Shown here: positions 1-8,514 of the stretch, in pieces | Layout of the letters: every line of letters starts with the position of its first letter | How positions within the stretch are numbered: position 1 is the first letter of the stretch | Origin: Streptomyces canus | GTDB taxonomy: Bacteria; Actinomycetota; Actinomycetes; Streptomycetales; Streptomycetaceae | Reading direction: 5' to 3' | DNA: 64,000 bases | NCBI RefSeq assembly: GCF_030815415.1 | Contig: NZ_JAUSWW010000001.1 | Span: 9,238,001-9,302,000, forward strand | Translations under genes and position numbers: made by a program | The notes under the pieces: model-generated | Told to the model about the DNA's origin: nothing | The model's database searches: none | What the model saw: only the letters and a program-made list of their open reading frames with translations

Positions 1-69
1 ATCCGCGTCGTCGAAGAGGCCGATGGTCAAGAAGCCCAGCTTGCGCAACGGGCGAGAGGTGGGGGGCAC
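1..69 (-). CDS. Flavin-dependent (LLM/luciferase-like) oxidoreductase, N-terminus only
   Basis: Only the first 23 codons are in the window; the gene runs off the left edge. A GTG start at 69 follows a strong ribosome site (GGAGG, about 5 nt upstream). The peptide contains RPLRKLGFLTIGLFDDAD, which resembles the opening strand of luciferase-like flavin monooxygenases that use reduced FMN on small organic substrates. The family assignment rests on this short stretch, so the substrate cannot be guessed. Confidence 0.55.
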   Translation of the reverse strand, partial: MPPTSRPLRKLGFLTIGLFDDAD

Positions 70-151
70 CGGCTCCTCCAGGTGAGCACCGATCGACGTC
101 GTACAGCTGGGGCAACTTGATCGGGGCCCGCGATGTTCCCCGCCGCCGCGA

Positions 152-1654
152 TCAGATCAGGGGGATGGTGACCTCGTCCTCGACCGGCGGGTCCAGCTCC
201 TGGCGGAGATTGCCCGTGGCCGCGTGGCAGCGCAGTCGGATCGCCTCCGGGGTGACGTCCAGGCGCAGGAAGCACTTGAAGAACGGCGGGCTGTAGGTTG
301 CCGAGCTGGGGGAGAACAGCTGCGTGTAGATCTTGCGGACCGGGAGCCGGAACCGCGAGGTGCGGTCGGGGCGGCCGCCCGCGCCCAGCAGACTGGCGAC
401 CAGACGGGTGCGGAAGGTCACGCGGGCGGGCCGGCCCGGGGAGCGGGTCAGGGGGATGCCCAGGCGCTCGGCGATCACGGCCGCCGCGTCTGCCTCGGTG
501 AGGGTGAAGAAGCGGCGCAGCCGCAGTCGGCGCCCGTACAGGGTGCTGTAGAAGGCGAGGGAGTCGCCGCGCAGCGGATAGCAGCGGAAGTCCTGCTCCG
601 TGACGTTCGCGACGGAGACGCGCGGGATGGTGTGGGTGGCGTGCATGAAGGCACCGCCGCCTCCCGAGACGACGTACTGGATGGTGCGGCCGTCCACGTC
701 GACGGGGTAGCGCTGGTAGTTGTGGATGTCGCCGCCTATCGCCGCGACGTAGTGGTGCTCAGGGTCGCGGACGATGTCGTCGACCGTGCCGCCCCCGTCG
801 ATGGGGCAGGGGTGGTGCTCCCCGTCCACGTACAGGGGCGATCCGGTGATGAGGAGCTTCGGGCGCGGGCCCTGGGACACCTCGCGGAGCCACGCGCCCT
901 GCTCGGCGTCGATCGTCCCCAGCAGTCCGGTGTCGATGCCTATGATCCGCACCGGCCCGGCGTCGATCGCCCAGTACGGACCGGGCTGGACCGCCTGTTG
1001 GCTGCTCGCGGAACGCAACCGCCGTGCCTGGTCCAGGCGTTGTCCGTCGCACGGGTTCGGACGGTGCCAGAGCAGGGAGCGCAGCCAGGCCCGGCTGAGA
1101 GGGCGCGGCCTGGGCTCGGGGGTGAGGGCCGGGGTGTCGGCGCAGAAGACGCGCATGAACGCGCCGAGGTCCTCGTACCAGTCGTGGTTGCCCGGTATCG
1201 CGTATATGGGCGCCGGGTAGTCCCGGTACGGGCGGAAGAACTTCGTGTCGTAGTCGTCGGCGCTGCCCACCGGGTAGATCACGTCACTGGCGACGACGGA
1301 GAAACGGGTGTCCTGACTGACCTTCAGGAAGCCGGGCACGACGGCGTACTGGGGCGCGTCGCCCTCTCCGGTGTCGCCGATCACCATGAAGGAGAACCGG
1401 TCCGGGTCGTCCCGCCGGATCACCTTGTCCGCGGGCGCTCCGGCCGCCGCCCGCTGGGCCACCCAACGGCTGCGGGTACGGCCGGTGGGGTCCCCGAACC
1501 AGGAGGCCAGCAGGCCGTTGCGGGCCGCCCACAGGGTCCGCGGGTCGAGCCACGAGAGCTTCTCGACCCTGGGCGGCATCAGCTGCTCGTACGCGCCGGG
1601 TTCTGCGGCGCCCCAGCCGGCGCCCTCGGCGGTATCGCGTGATGAGTCAGACAC
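152..1654 (-). CDS. Metallophosphoesterase family protein
   Basis: A 500-residue calcineurin-like phosphoesterase. Metal-site motifs appear in order: VIGDTGEGD (about residue 90), a DVIYPVGSADDY block, AIPGNHDW (the GNHD signature) and IGGDIHNYQRYP near the middle. No signal peptide is visible, so a cytoplasmic location is likely. The substrate is not predictable; family members hydrolyse phosphomono- or diesters using two metal ions. The GTG start at 1654 is preceded by TACGGT at 1661-1666 with a 6-nt gap and no ribosome site, suggesting a leaderless mRNA. The C-terminal 150 residues are Arg-rich and less typical of the family. Confidence 0.8.
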   Translation of the reverse strand: MSDSSRDTAEGAGWGAAEPGAYEQLMPPRVEKLSWLDPRTLWAARNGLLASWFGDPTGRTRSRWVAQRAAAGAPADKVIRRDDPDRFSFMVIGDTGEGDAPQYAVVPGFLKVSQDTRFSVVASDVIYPVGSADDYDTKFFRPYRDYPAPIYAIPGNHDWYEDLGAFMRVFCADTPALTPEPRPRPLSRAWLRSLLWHRPNPCDGQRLDQARRLRSASSQQAVQPGPYWAIDAGPVRIIGIDTGLLGTIDAEQGAWLREVSQGPRPKLLITGSPLYVDGEHHPCPIDGGGTVDDIVRDPEHHYVAAIGGDIHNYQRYPVDVDGRTIQYVVSGGGGAFMHATHTIPRVSVANVTEQDFRCYPLRGDSLAFYSTLYGRRLRLRRFFTLTEADAAAVIAERLGIPLTRSPGRPARVTFRTRLVASLLGAGGRPDRTSRFRLPVRKIYTQLFSPSSATYSPPFFKCFLRLDVTPEAIRLRCHAATGNLRQELDPPVEDEVTIPLI

Positions 1655-1757
1655 CGGTGCACCGTAACAATGGGCCGGCGGGGGCCGAGCAGGGGGAGGG
1701 CCGTCCTGCCGCTCGTGAACGCCGCTGGGGTGAGCGGCTGTTGGCGGGAGGTGCCGG

Positions 1758-2651
1758 TCACCACTCGCCGGTGCGGTGCGATGCCTCGTACGGGTGCGAC
1801 CGGGCGTGCGGGCGGGCCGCGGGCGGGTCGAAGGCCGAACTGTGCCGTGGTGCGGCCGGTTCCTCCGCGGGCGTCTCGGCGGGGCGCCGGCGGGAGGTGG
1901 GGCGGTTCCCGTCGCCGTCGCCCAGGACGAGCAGGGGGTCGAACATCACGACCACGCCGGCGAGTACGAGGAAGATGACCGGTCCCAGCAGCATCGGCAG
2001 GAGCAGCGAGGAGGTCGATTCGCCGTCCCAGGTGCCGCCGGTCGTGCCGTGCACATGGACGCTGACCGCGGCCATCGCCGTGTAGTGCATCCCGGACACG
2101 GCCACGCCCATGATGAGACTGGCCCCGAGGCTCGTCATGAACCCCCGGACGGTGACGGCGGCCCACAGCGCCGCGCTGGCGGCGACGATGGCGATCAGGA
2201 TGGACAGGGCGACGGTCAACACGGCATAGCTGACCGCGCCGTTGAGCCGCATCGCGTACATGCCCAGGTAGTGCATCGCGGCCACGCCGAGTCCGGTGAC
2301 CGTGCCCGCCAGCGCCAGGTTGGCGGTGCCGGCGCCGCGGTAGCCGACGATGAACACACCGATGCCGACGACGATGACCGCCACTGCGAGGCTGAGGAGG
2401 GTTAAGCCCACGTCATAGCGGATCCTTGTCTCCTCGACCTGGAAGCCGATCATGGCGATGAAGTGCATCGTCCAGATACCGCAACCGATCGACGCGGCGC
2501 CCAGCGCCAGCCAACCGGGTTTCCACGACTTGTCGTTGAGCAGGGACCGGACGATGCAGCGCAGTCCGAGCGCCCCTCCCAGACAGGCCATGAGATAGGC
2601 CGCCACCGGCGTCACGACGCCATAGCGAAACCCGTCAACCGTGCCTTCCAT
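1758..2651 (-). CDS. MHYT-domain integral membrane protein
   Basis: 297 residues with about seven hydrophobic helices. Three repeats of the MHYT signature sit at helix ends: TMHFIAM, AMHYLGM and GMHYTAM. In this family the conserved Met and His residues are proposed to bind a metal (copper suggested) and to sense oxygen, CO or NO. No GGDEF, EAL or kinase output domain follows; the tail (about residues 245-297) is a polar cytoplasmic segment rich in Pro, Arg and Glu. The ATG at 2651 has a good ribosome site (GGGGGGAG). It is probably a single-gene unit. Confidence 0.85.
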   Translation of the reverse strand: MEGTVDGFRYGVVTPVAAYLMACLGGALGLRCIVRSLLNDKSWKPGWLALGAASIGCGIWTMHFIAMIGFQVEETRIRYDVGLTLLSLAVAVIVVGIGVFIVGYRGAGTANLALAGTVTGLGVAAMHYLGMYAMRLNGAVSYAVLTVALSILIAIVAASAALWAAVTVRGFMTSLGASLIMGVAVSGMHYTAMAAVSVHVHGTTGGTWDGESTSSLLLPMLLGPVIFLVLAGVVVMFDPLLVLGDGDGNRPTSRRRPAETPAEEPAAPRHSSAFDPPAARPHARSHPYEASHRTGEW

Positions 2652-2848
2652 AAGCCAACTCCCCCCAGAGTCACGGCTGCTGATGGAGCAGGTCTACGGG
2701 TAAAAGCCGGGTAAAGCAAGCGTTTACCGCCAGTAACCGGTGAACTCTGAATCATCACAGGTTCACTTTGGTCACTCACTGACGAGATCCGGCCATGAAC
2801 GACTCGGCCGTCACGGCTGGACTCAGAAAGCGACCACCTTGACGCCGC

Positions 2849-3145
2849 TCATCCGAGTGAATCGCCGGAAGCGGGCAGGCCGGTCCAACTCCCGGCCCGC
2901 ACCTCGGCCTCGGCACCCGCCGCCACCAAATCGGACACGGCCGCCTCCGCCATGTCCCGCGGCAGGCCGTCGAGCACAATGACAGGCGCCCTGGAGACGA
3001 GAAGCTTGCTGTACGAGAGGCTCAGCCCCGTCAGTCTCCGCACGACACGGACGACGTCCAGCGAGCGGCCTCCGACCTGGGTGAGCAGCGCGGCGTACGG
3101 CTCGTCGTCGCAGATCAGCACGGCATACGTCACCGGTTCCGCCAT
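2849..3145 (-). CDS. Ribosomal protein L7/L12 C-terminal-like protein
   Basis: 98 residues. The stretch from LTGLSLSYSKLLVSRAPVIV through DMAEAAVSDLVAAGAEAEVR follows the pattern of the L7/L12 C-terminal domain (a helix entering 'K.LV..AP..V..G', then 'A......L...GA.V'), which binds translation factors in true L12. It lacks the N-terminal dimer and hinge region, so it is not the ribosomal stalk protein itself. Similar stand-alone domains occur in streptomycetes with unknown roles. ATG at 3145 is chosen because AGGGAGGG lies 7 nt upstream; a start 60 nt further up is possible but has no ribosome site. Confidence 0.6.
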   Translation of the reverse strand: MAEPVTYAVLICDDEPYAALLTQVGGRSLDVVRVVRRLTGLSLSYSKLLVSRAPVIVLDGLPRDMAEAAVSDLVAAGAEAEVRAGSWTGLPASGDSLG

Positions 3146-3291
3146 GTCGGGACCCTCCCTGGTGTCGAGTGGTCCAGTCTCGGGCGCGGCGGAAGGGCGG
3201 CGCACCTGCGTTTCGGTGCGCGGGGACGAGATGGTGAGGGCGGGCGGCCTAGGCTCTCACCCCGGCACCGGCACGAACCCCAGGAGCGCAC

Positions 3292-3816
3292 ATGGACATC
3301 CCCTACCCCGACGGCCACGGCCCCGACGAGGCGCCCGTTCCGCACGCACTGCTCGCACCCGTGCTCGGCTTCCTGGGGACGTGGAACGGGCGGGGCCAGG
3401 GCGGATATCCCACGCTCGCCGGGGACTTCAGGTATGCGCAGGAGGTCACCTTCAGTCACGACGGCCGCCCCTTCCTCCGCTACGAGGCCAGGGCCTGGCT
3501 GCTCGACGGCGACGGGGCGCCCCTGCGCCCCGCGGCTCGGGAGAGCGGCTGGTGGCGACTTCAGCCCGACGGCAGGGTGGAGGCGCTGATCACCCAGCCG
3601 ACCGGCATCGCGGAGATCGCGGTCGGGCAGGCGGCGGACGGCGCCGTCGACCTCTCCACCCACGACGTGGCCCTCACCCCCACGGCCAAGGACGTCACCG
3701 CCACCCGCCGCCGCTACACCCTGACCGACGACACGCTCACCTTCGTCCACGACCTCGCGGCGGTCGGCCAACCCTTGCAGCACCATCTCTCCGCGACCCT
3801 GCACCGCAAGCGGTAG
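3292..3816 (+). CDS. Nitrobindin-like heme-binding beta-barrel protein (THAP4/DUF1794 family)
   Basis: 174 residues. The diagnostic GTWNGRGQGGYPT motif (family GxWxGxGxGxYPT) is at about residues 28-40. It is followed by alternating beta strands and a C-terminal FVHDLAAVGQPLQHHLSATLHR segment whose histidines include the likely axial heme ligand. Nitrobindins are small fatty-acid-binding-protein-like barrels that hold ferric heme and are linked to peroxynitrite or NO chemistry. The gene stands alone with AGGAG 6-7 nt before ATG. It is cytoplasmic, with no signal peptide. Confidence 0.8.
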   Translation: MDIPYPDGHGPDEAPVPHALLAPVLGFLGTWNGRGQGGYPTLAGDFRYAQEVTFSHDGRPFLRYEARAWLLDGDGAPLRPAARESGWWRLQPDGRVEALITQPTGIAEIAVGQAADGAVDLSTHDVALTPTAKDVTATRRRYTLTDDTLTFVHDLAAVGQPLQHHLSATLHRKR

Positions 3817-3869
3817 GCTCGTTGGTGTTCGTGTGTGCCCGAGCCGAGGAATGCGGGGAGGCGAGGTCG

Positions 3870-3938
3870 ATGACCGCGCTCAAGGCCACTGCCGCGCGCA
3901 GCGCCCGGCCCTTCCTCACATCCCGGGCGACGGTCTGA
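3870..3938 (+). CDS. Possible 22-codon small ORF upstream of the acetyltransferase
   Basis: An ATG at 3870 with a purine-rich stretch (GGGGAGGCGAGG) just upstream opens a 22-residue Ala/Arg/Thr-rich peptide ending in TGA at 3938. About 30 nt later lies an inverted repeat (TGCCTCG ... CGAGGCA, roughly 3950-3982) that could fold before the next gene at 4026. This could be a leader ORF, a remnant, or chance; no codon enrichment points to a specific amino acid. Confidence 0.2.
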   Translation: MTALKATAARSARPFLTSRATV

Positions 3939-4025
3939 CCTCCACCGGAGCTGCCTCGCCGGGAGCGTGAGCTCGCGAGGCATCACCCACACGAACACCA
4001 CCATGAAACGGATCCCCATCCCGTC

Positions 4026-4541
4026 ATGAGCATGCGCACCGACTGGATCACGCGCGCCGAGACCGGCGCCGACATCCCCGCCATCCGCGAGATCGACCTG
4101 GCGGCCTTCGACACCCCGCTGGAGGCCGATCTCGTCGAGGCCCTCCGCACCGACACCGCCTGGATCGACGGCCTGTCCCTCGTCGTCACCGACCAGCACG
4201 GCACAGTCGTCGGCCACGCGCTGATGACCCGCTGCCACATCGACGACACCCCGGCCCTGTGCCTGGGCCCCGTCGCCGTACTGCCCGAGTACCAGAACAC
4301 CGGTGCCGGGTCGGCGGCCATCCGGGCCGCGCTCGATGCGGCCGGGAAGAGGGGCGAACGCTTCGTCACCGTCCTCGGACACCCGCCGTACTACCCGCGC
4401 TTCGGCTTCACCCGGGCCTCGGCGCACGGCATCCGCATCACCCTCGACGTCCCGGACGAGGCCATGATGGCCCTCGCCCTCGACGCGGCACTCCCGCTGC
4501 CCAGCGGAACCGTCCGCTACGCGGCACCCTTCGGTATCTGA
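4026..4541 (+). CDS. GNAT-family N-acetyltransferase (YhbS-like)
   Basis: 171 residues. The acetyl-CoA site is seen as LGPVAVLPEYQNTGAGSAAI (motif A, Q-x-x-G-x-G/A), followed by VLGHPPYYPRFGF, a hallmark of the YhbS subgroup of small-molecule acetyltransferases. The substrate is unknown. A second ATG two codons later is equally possible; neither has a convincing ribosome site. It is monocistronic and convergent with the SDR gene downstream. Confidence 0.8.
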   Translation: MSMRTDWITRAETGADIPAIREIDLAAFDTPLEADLVEALRTDTAWIDGLSLVVTDQHGTVVGHALMTRCHIDDTPALCLGPVAVLPEYQNTGAGSAAIRAALDAAGKRGERFVTVLGHPPYYPRFGFTRASAHGIRITLDVPDEAMMALALDAALPLPSGTVRYAAPFGI

Positions 4542-4595
4542 GCAGTCCCGGCGACGTCCGGTGCGGCCACCGCCGCGTGGGCTGCCTTACGAGGC

Positions 4596-5375
4596 TCAGT
4601 GCACCGACAGCCCGCCGTCGACGAAAAGCGCCTGGCCCGTGACGTACGCGGAGGCACCGCTCGCCAGGAACACCGCCGCCCCCGCGAAGTCCTCGGCCAG
4701 ACCGTTGCGCCCGACCATCGTGCGCGCGGCCAGCTCCGCCACCTTCTCGGAGTCGGACGCCAGCCGCGCGTTGAGCGGCGTCATCACGAAACCCGGCACG
4801 AGCGTGTTGCAGGTGACGCCGTAGGGCGACCACGCCTCGGCCTGTGAACGGGCCAGCGACTCCAGCGCCCCCTTGGAGACCCCGTAGGCGCCGCTCTGCA
4901 CGAACGCCCGGTGCGCCTGCTGCGAGGTGACGTGGATGATCCGCCCGAAACCCCGCTCGGCCATGCCGGGCCCGAACCGCTGGCCCAGCAGGAACGGAGC
5001 CTCCAGGTTCACCGCCATCGTGGTGTCCCACACGTCCTCACCCAGCTCACCCATCGGCGGCCGCAGATTGATCCCGGCGCTGTTGACGAGGATGTCGGGC
5101 TCCCCGAACACCTCCGCCGCCCGCTCCGCCGCCTCCCGCACCCCGGCACGGGTGCCGAGATCGCCGCTCACCCACCCCGCCCGGCACCCCTCCGAGGTCA
5201 ACTCGTCGACCGTGGCGGCCAGTTCCGCCTCCTTGCGCGCCACGACCACGACACCCGCCCCGGCGCGAGCGAGCGCCCCGGCGATCGCCCGCCCGATACC
5301 GGAACTGCCCCCGGTCACCACGGCGACCCGGCCGTCCAGGGAGAACACTTCGGAGAGATATGTCTGCGACCTCAT
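4596..5375 (-). CDS. SDR-family NAD(P)-dependent oxidoreductase
   Basis: 259 residues, a classical short-chain dehydrogenase. The cofactor motif is TGGSSGIG; NSAGIN replaces NNAG; the catalytic set is Ser in HVTSQQAH plus YGVSK (Tyr and Lys); PGFV follows. It ends with the usual VDGG. Closest in style to gluconate 5-dehydrogenase/3-oxoacyl reductase-like enzymes; the substrate is unknown. ATG 5375 is preferred because TAGGGT (5383-5388) lies exactly 7 nt upstream and no ribosome site is visible, suggesting leaderless translation. A GTG 9 nt upstream overlaps that -10 box. Confidence 0.85.
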   Translation of the reverse strand: MRSQTYLSEVFSLDGRVAVVTGGSSGIGRAIAGALARAGAGVVVVARKEAELAATVDELTSEGCRAGWVSGDLGTRAGVREAAERAAEVFGEPDILVNSAGINLRPPMGELGEDVWDTTMAVNLEAPFLLGQRFGPGMAERGFGRIIHVTSQQAHRAFVQSGAYGVSKGALESLARSQAEAWSPYGVTCNTLVPGFVMTPLNARLASDSEKVAELAARTMVGRNGLAEDFAGAAVFLASGASAYVTGQALFVDGGLSVH

Positions 5376-5467
5376 GCCTCGCACCCTAGACGCAGCGCCC
5401 GGTGGGGACCGCGGTCACCACCGGGCTGATGGGCGGTCAACTGCGCCTTCTTCAGGCTCTCCAGGGA

Positions 5468-6667
5468 TCAGTTCAGCGGGTCGAGCGTGAGGTAAGCCTG
5501 TTGCGGGTCCCCGTCGTGCACGAGGGACTCGTGGTTGCCCACGTCGTCGAAGGCGAACGCGTAGGCCTTGCCGTCGGCCATCCGGTCGTGGATGACGCGG
5601 GCGTAGTGGTTGGTGATCGCGTCCTGGTAGAAGGACGCCGAGGAGGTGTCCGGCTGGTTGGGATTGGTCAGGAGCGTGGAGCGGTTGAAGCCCGCGCAGA
5701 GCGTGCGGGAGATCGGTCCGCGGACCTGGTCGTTCGGGGCGTCGAGGAGCTTGTGGCAGCCGAAGACGCTGGACGCGTCCGGCTTCTGGAAGCTGGTGAC
5801 GGTCGCACCGGCGGAGTTGGTGAAGTTCATGACGCCGCCGGAGACCCGGCCGAAGTACTTGGTGTTCGGCTGGTCGGTGAACGGGGTCACCGTGAGCGTT
5901 GTGGTGGCGTACTTCTGCCAGACGCGGTTGATGTAGTCGTCCAGGACGGAGGCGGGCAGTGCTCCGGTCTCCAGGCCGTAGGCGGGCGAGAGTGCGCGCA
6001 GCACCGTGCCGTCGGGGCGGGTCTGGATCAGGCCCGCCCAGCCACCCGACTGGGCGCGCAGACGGTTGAACACCGCATTGTAGCCACCGGACTTGAGGTG
6101 CCCCGTGTTGATCGTGGTGCCGTCGGAGCGCTGGACGCCCACCGCGTAGGGAGCGGAGAACATGTCGACCTGGGTGCTGTTGAGCCACAGGCCCGAGTCG
6201 TTGAGCGTGTACTCCGACCAGTTGAAGAGGATGTTGCGGTTCGGATCGCTCGGATTCTGCACGGCCGGCTGCACCAGGCCGCCGGTGGTCAGCCGGAAGT
6301 CGAGCTTCTGGCCGTAGGAGAAGTAGACGCGGCCCGAGAACTTGGGCATCCGGATCGTCTTGGACTGCCCGGCGGCCGGGCCGGGAATGGAGGCGTCCGG
6401 GGCGGGCGTGGGCGGGTTGCCGCCCGCGGGCCAGGCGTGGAACGCGCCGTTCGCGTCGGCCCAGCCCTGCTGGCCCGTCGCGAGGTTGGTGCCGAGGTTG
6501 TAGACGTAGACGGCGTCTGCGCGGCCGGAGTTGTTGGTCAGCTTCAGGGGGATCGTGGCCGGCACCGCGCCGCTCGCGGGCTGCGCCGCTCCGAGCGCGA
6601 GCAGCCCGCCGAGCAGGGTGGCCGTCGCGGCCGTGGCGAGGAGTTGGTGCCTGAGTCGTCCGAGCAC
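5468..6667 (-). CDS. Secreted GH64 beta-1,3-glucanase
   Basis: 399 residues with a Sec signal peptide (LATAATATLLGGLLALGAA, cleavage after ASGA). The mature part starts with the thaumatin-like strand PLKLTNNSGRADAVYVYNLG and continues through FNWSEYTLND and NSTQVDMFSAP, which carry the Glu and Asp expected to be catalytic in GH64 laminaripentaose-producing glucanases. These enzymes release pentasaccharides from beta-1,3-glucan such as fungal wall and callose. No carbohydrate-binding module is attached. The upstream palindrome at 6719-6734 suggests control by a LacI-family repressor. Confidence 0.88.
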   Translation of the reverse strand: MLGRLRHQLLATAATATLLGGLLALGAAQPASGAVPATIPLKLTNNSGRADAVYVYNLGTNLATGQQGWADANGAFHAWPAGGNPPTPAPDASIPGPAAGQSKTIRMPKFSGRVYFSYGQKLDFRLTTGGLVQPAVQNPSDPNRNILFNWSEYTLNDSGLWLNSTQVDMFSAPYAVGVQRSDGTTINTGHLKSGGYNAVFNRLRAQSGGWAGLIQTRPDGTVLRALSPAYGLETGALPASVLDDYINRVWQKYATTTLTVTPFTDQPNTKYFGRVSGGVMNFTNSAGATVTSFQKPDASSVFGCHKLLDAPNDQVRGPISRTLCAGFNRSTLLTNPNQPDTSSASFYQDAITNHYARVIHDRMADGKAYAFAFDDVGNHESLVHDGDPQQAYLTLDPLN

Positions 6668-6718
6668 TCTCCACCTCCGTGTGGGGGATGCGGATGGGGG
6701 GATTGGTCCGTACCAGTT

Positions 6719-6734
6719 CTGAGAGCGCTCTCAG
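6719..6734. promoter_or_regulatory. LacI-family operator-like palindrome upstream of GH64
   Basis: CTGAGAGCGCTCTCAG is a perfect 16-bp palindrome about 55 bp upstream of the glucanase start. It shares the core GAGCGCTC with the CebR box (TGGGAGCGCTCCCA) but has AGAG flanks, so a different LacI-family sugar repressor is likely. Confidence 0.7.
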
Positions 6735-6813
6735 CGTTGCGCCGCGACGCGGGCATGTCAATGACGACGACAGAACTCGGGTGTCCGTGAAGACCACGGA
6801 AGGGAACACGGAA

Positions 6814-6847
6814 GGGCGGCACTCAGGACTTGCCTGCCGTGCCGCCC
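6814..6847 (-). terminator. Likely terminator of the dienelactone hydrolase gene
   Basis: A perfect 9-bp inverted repeat, GGGCGGCAC (6814-6822) and GTGCCGCCC (6839-6847), begins 21 bp past the stop of the hydrolase gene. There is no T-run, which is common in streptomycete terminators. Confidence 0.6.
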
Positions 6848-6867
6848 AACGGTCCGCAACGCGTCCT

Positions 6868-7623
6868 TCAGAAGGTGCGCTTCAACAGGTCCAGCAGCGC
6901 CGCCCAGTGCCGCTCGTCGCCCTCGCGGTGGTACGCGGCGGTGTCGGCCTGCGTGAAGCCGTGGTGCGCGCCCGGGTAGACCTCGCAGCGGTGCCTTACG
7001 CCCGCCTTGGTGAGTGTGTCCTCCAGGAGCTGGATCTGCTCCGGCGGCAGCGAGGGGTCCTCGTCGGCGTGGCCGAAGTACAGCTCCGCGGTGATGCGTT
7101 CGGCCACCAGGTGCGGGCTGTCCGGGGCGTCGGTCGCCAGCCGCCCGCCGTGGAAACCGGCCGCGGCCGCGACCCGGTCCGGATAGGTGCCCGCGGTGAG
7201 CAGGGAGAGCCGGGCGCCCATGCAGTAGCCGGTCAGCGCGACCGGGCCGTCGGCCACGAACGGACTCTCGGCCAGCCATCCCAGGTAGGCGCCGGCGTCG
7301 CGCATCGCGAGCTCGGGGGTCAGTGACTGCATGACCGGGCCGATGCTGTCCCAGAGGTCGGGCCGGCTGTCGGTGTCGATGAACTCGGGCAGCTCGAAGA
7401 CCGGGGAGCGTCCGTGACGGTAGAAGACATTGGGGACGAGCACCGTGTAACCGGCCCCGGCGAGCCGGTCGGCCATCGACGTCAGGTGCGGGCGCAGGCC
7501 GAAGGCGTCCTGGTAGAGCAGGACGCCCGGGTGGGGGAGTCCGTCGCCGGGATGGACGAGGTAGGCGTCGGCGACGCCGTCCTCGGTGCGGACGTCGACG
7601 GATGTTCCCTGGACGGAGGTCAT
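6868..7623 (-). CDS. Dienelactone hydrolase family protein
   Basis: 251 residues, alpha/beta hydrolase. The nucleophile motif is GYCMGARLS with Cys in place of Ser, as in carboxymethylenebutenolidase; FGHADEDPS supplies the Asp and AHHGF the His. Family members hydrolyse dienelactone in catechol breakdown, but many act on other esters and lactones. No catabolic neighbours are present to define the substrate. ATG 7623 has AGAGAGG about 10 nt upstream. It is followed by a terminator hairpin. Confidence 0.85.
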   Translation of the reverse strand: MTSVQGTSVDVRTEDGVADAYLVHPGDGLPHPGVLLYQDAFGLRPHLTSMADRLAGAGYTVLVPNVFYRHGRSPVFELPEFIDTDSRPDLWDSIGPVMQSLTPELAMRDAGAYLGWLAESPFVADGPVALTGYCMGARLSLLTAGTYPDRVAAAAGFHGGRLATDAPDSPHLVAERITAELYFGHADEDPSLPPEQIQLLEDTLTKAGVRHRCEVYPGAHHGFTQADTAAYHREGDERHWAALLDLLKRTF

Positions 7624-7734
7624 GGGGGCTGCCTCTCTGCGCAGTGGACGGCGAGCAGTTCGCCGGCCCGGGAAGGTGGGGCCGCCGATATGGTTTCACC
7701 CGCCATCCAACTGCCTCGCGGCACCCCCTCGGCC

Positions 7735-8355
7735 CTATTCGAACCGGGTCGTGTCGCCCGCCCCGTGCCGGATGATCTCCGCCTCGCCGTTCGAGAAGTC
7801 GATGACCGTCGTCGGCTCGGTCCCGCACTCGCCGGAGTCGACCACCGCGTCCAGCACATGGTCGAGCCGGTCCTTGATCTCCCAGCCCTGGGTCATCGGC
7901 TCGTCCTCGTCGGGCAGCAGCAGCGTGCTGGACAGCAGCGGCTCCCCCAGCTCGGTGAGCAGGGCGTGTGTGACGACATGGTCGGGGATGCGCACACCGA
8001 CCGTCTTCTTCTTGGGGTGCTGGAGCATGCGCGGCACCTCCCTCGTCGCCGGGAGGATGAAGGTGTAACTGCCCGGCGTCGAGGCCTTGATCGCGCGGAA
8101 CACGTCGTTGTCGACCCGTACGAACTGGCCGAGCTGCGCGAAGTCCTGGCAGACGAGGGTGAAGTGGTGCCGGTCGTCCAGCTTGCGGATCGTCCGGATC
8201 CGGTCGATGCCGTCACGGCTGCCCAGTTTGCAGCCGAGCGCGTAGCAGGAGTCCGTCGGATACGCGATGAGCGCCCCGCTCCGGATGCTGTCGGCCACCT
8301 GGGAGATGGTGCGCGGCTGGGGGTTGTCGGGGTGCACGTCGAAGTACTTCGCCAT
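7735..8355 (-). CDS. YciO/YrdC/Sua5-domain protein (threonylcarbamoyl-AMP synthase-like)
   Basis: 206 residues, the short YciO type without the Sua5 C-terminal domain. Visible family motifs: AYPTDSCYALGC, the KLDDRHHFTLVC block and PGSYTFILPAT. True TsaC/Sua5 makes threonylcarbamoyl-AMP for tRNA t6A; YciO paralogues are related but their main role is debated. Start ATG 8355 follows TAAGCT (8362-8367) by 6 nt with no ribosome site, so it is probably leaderless. Divergent from the regulator gene at 8515. Confidence 0.85.
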   Translation of the reverse strand: MAKYFDVHPDNPQPRTISQVADSIRSGALIAYPTDSCYALGCKLGSRDGIDRIRTIRKLDDRHHFTLVCQDFAQLGQFVRVDNDVFRAIKASTPGSYTFILPATREVPRMLQHPKKKTVGVRIPDHVVTHALLTELGEPLLSSTLLLPDEDEPMTQGWEIKDRLDHVLDAVVDSGECGTEPTTVIDFSNGEAEIIRHGAGDTTRFE

Positions 8356-8514
8356 CCGCCGAGCTTATGCCGTCCGGGGGCGACGGCGACGCAGGCCCGG
8401 GCCCCAGGGGCCGCTCGGCCCGCCGTCCACAGCGGGAAGACCCCTGGCCATCGGTGAGGTAACGTCCCGGACGACTGTGCCGAGGTCGATGCGAGGGACG
8501 AGGGGACGGGTGCC

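Noticed and set aside
224..1642. Long open frames opposite the metallophosphoesterase gene, and similar ones opposite most genes
   Set aside because: They are by-products of very high GC content; they lack motifs and natural amino-acid use, and the opposite strand encodes a clear enzyme.
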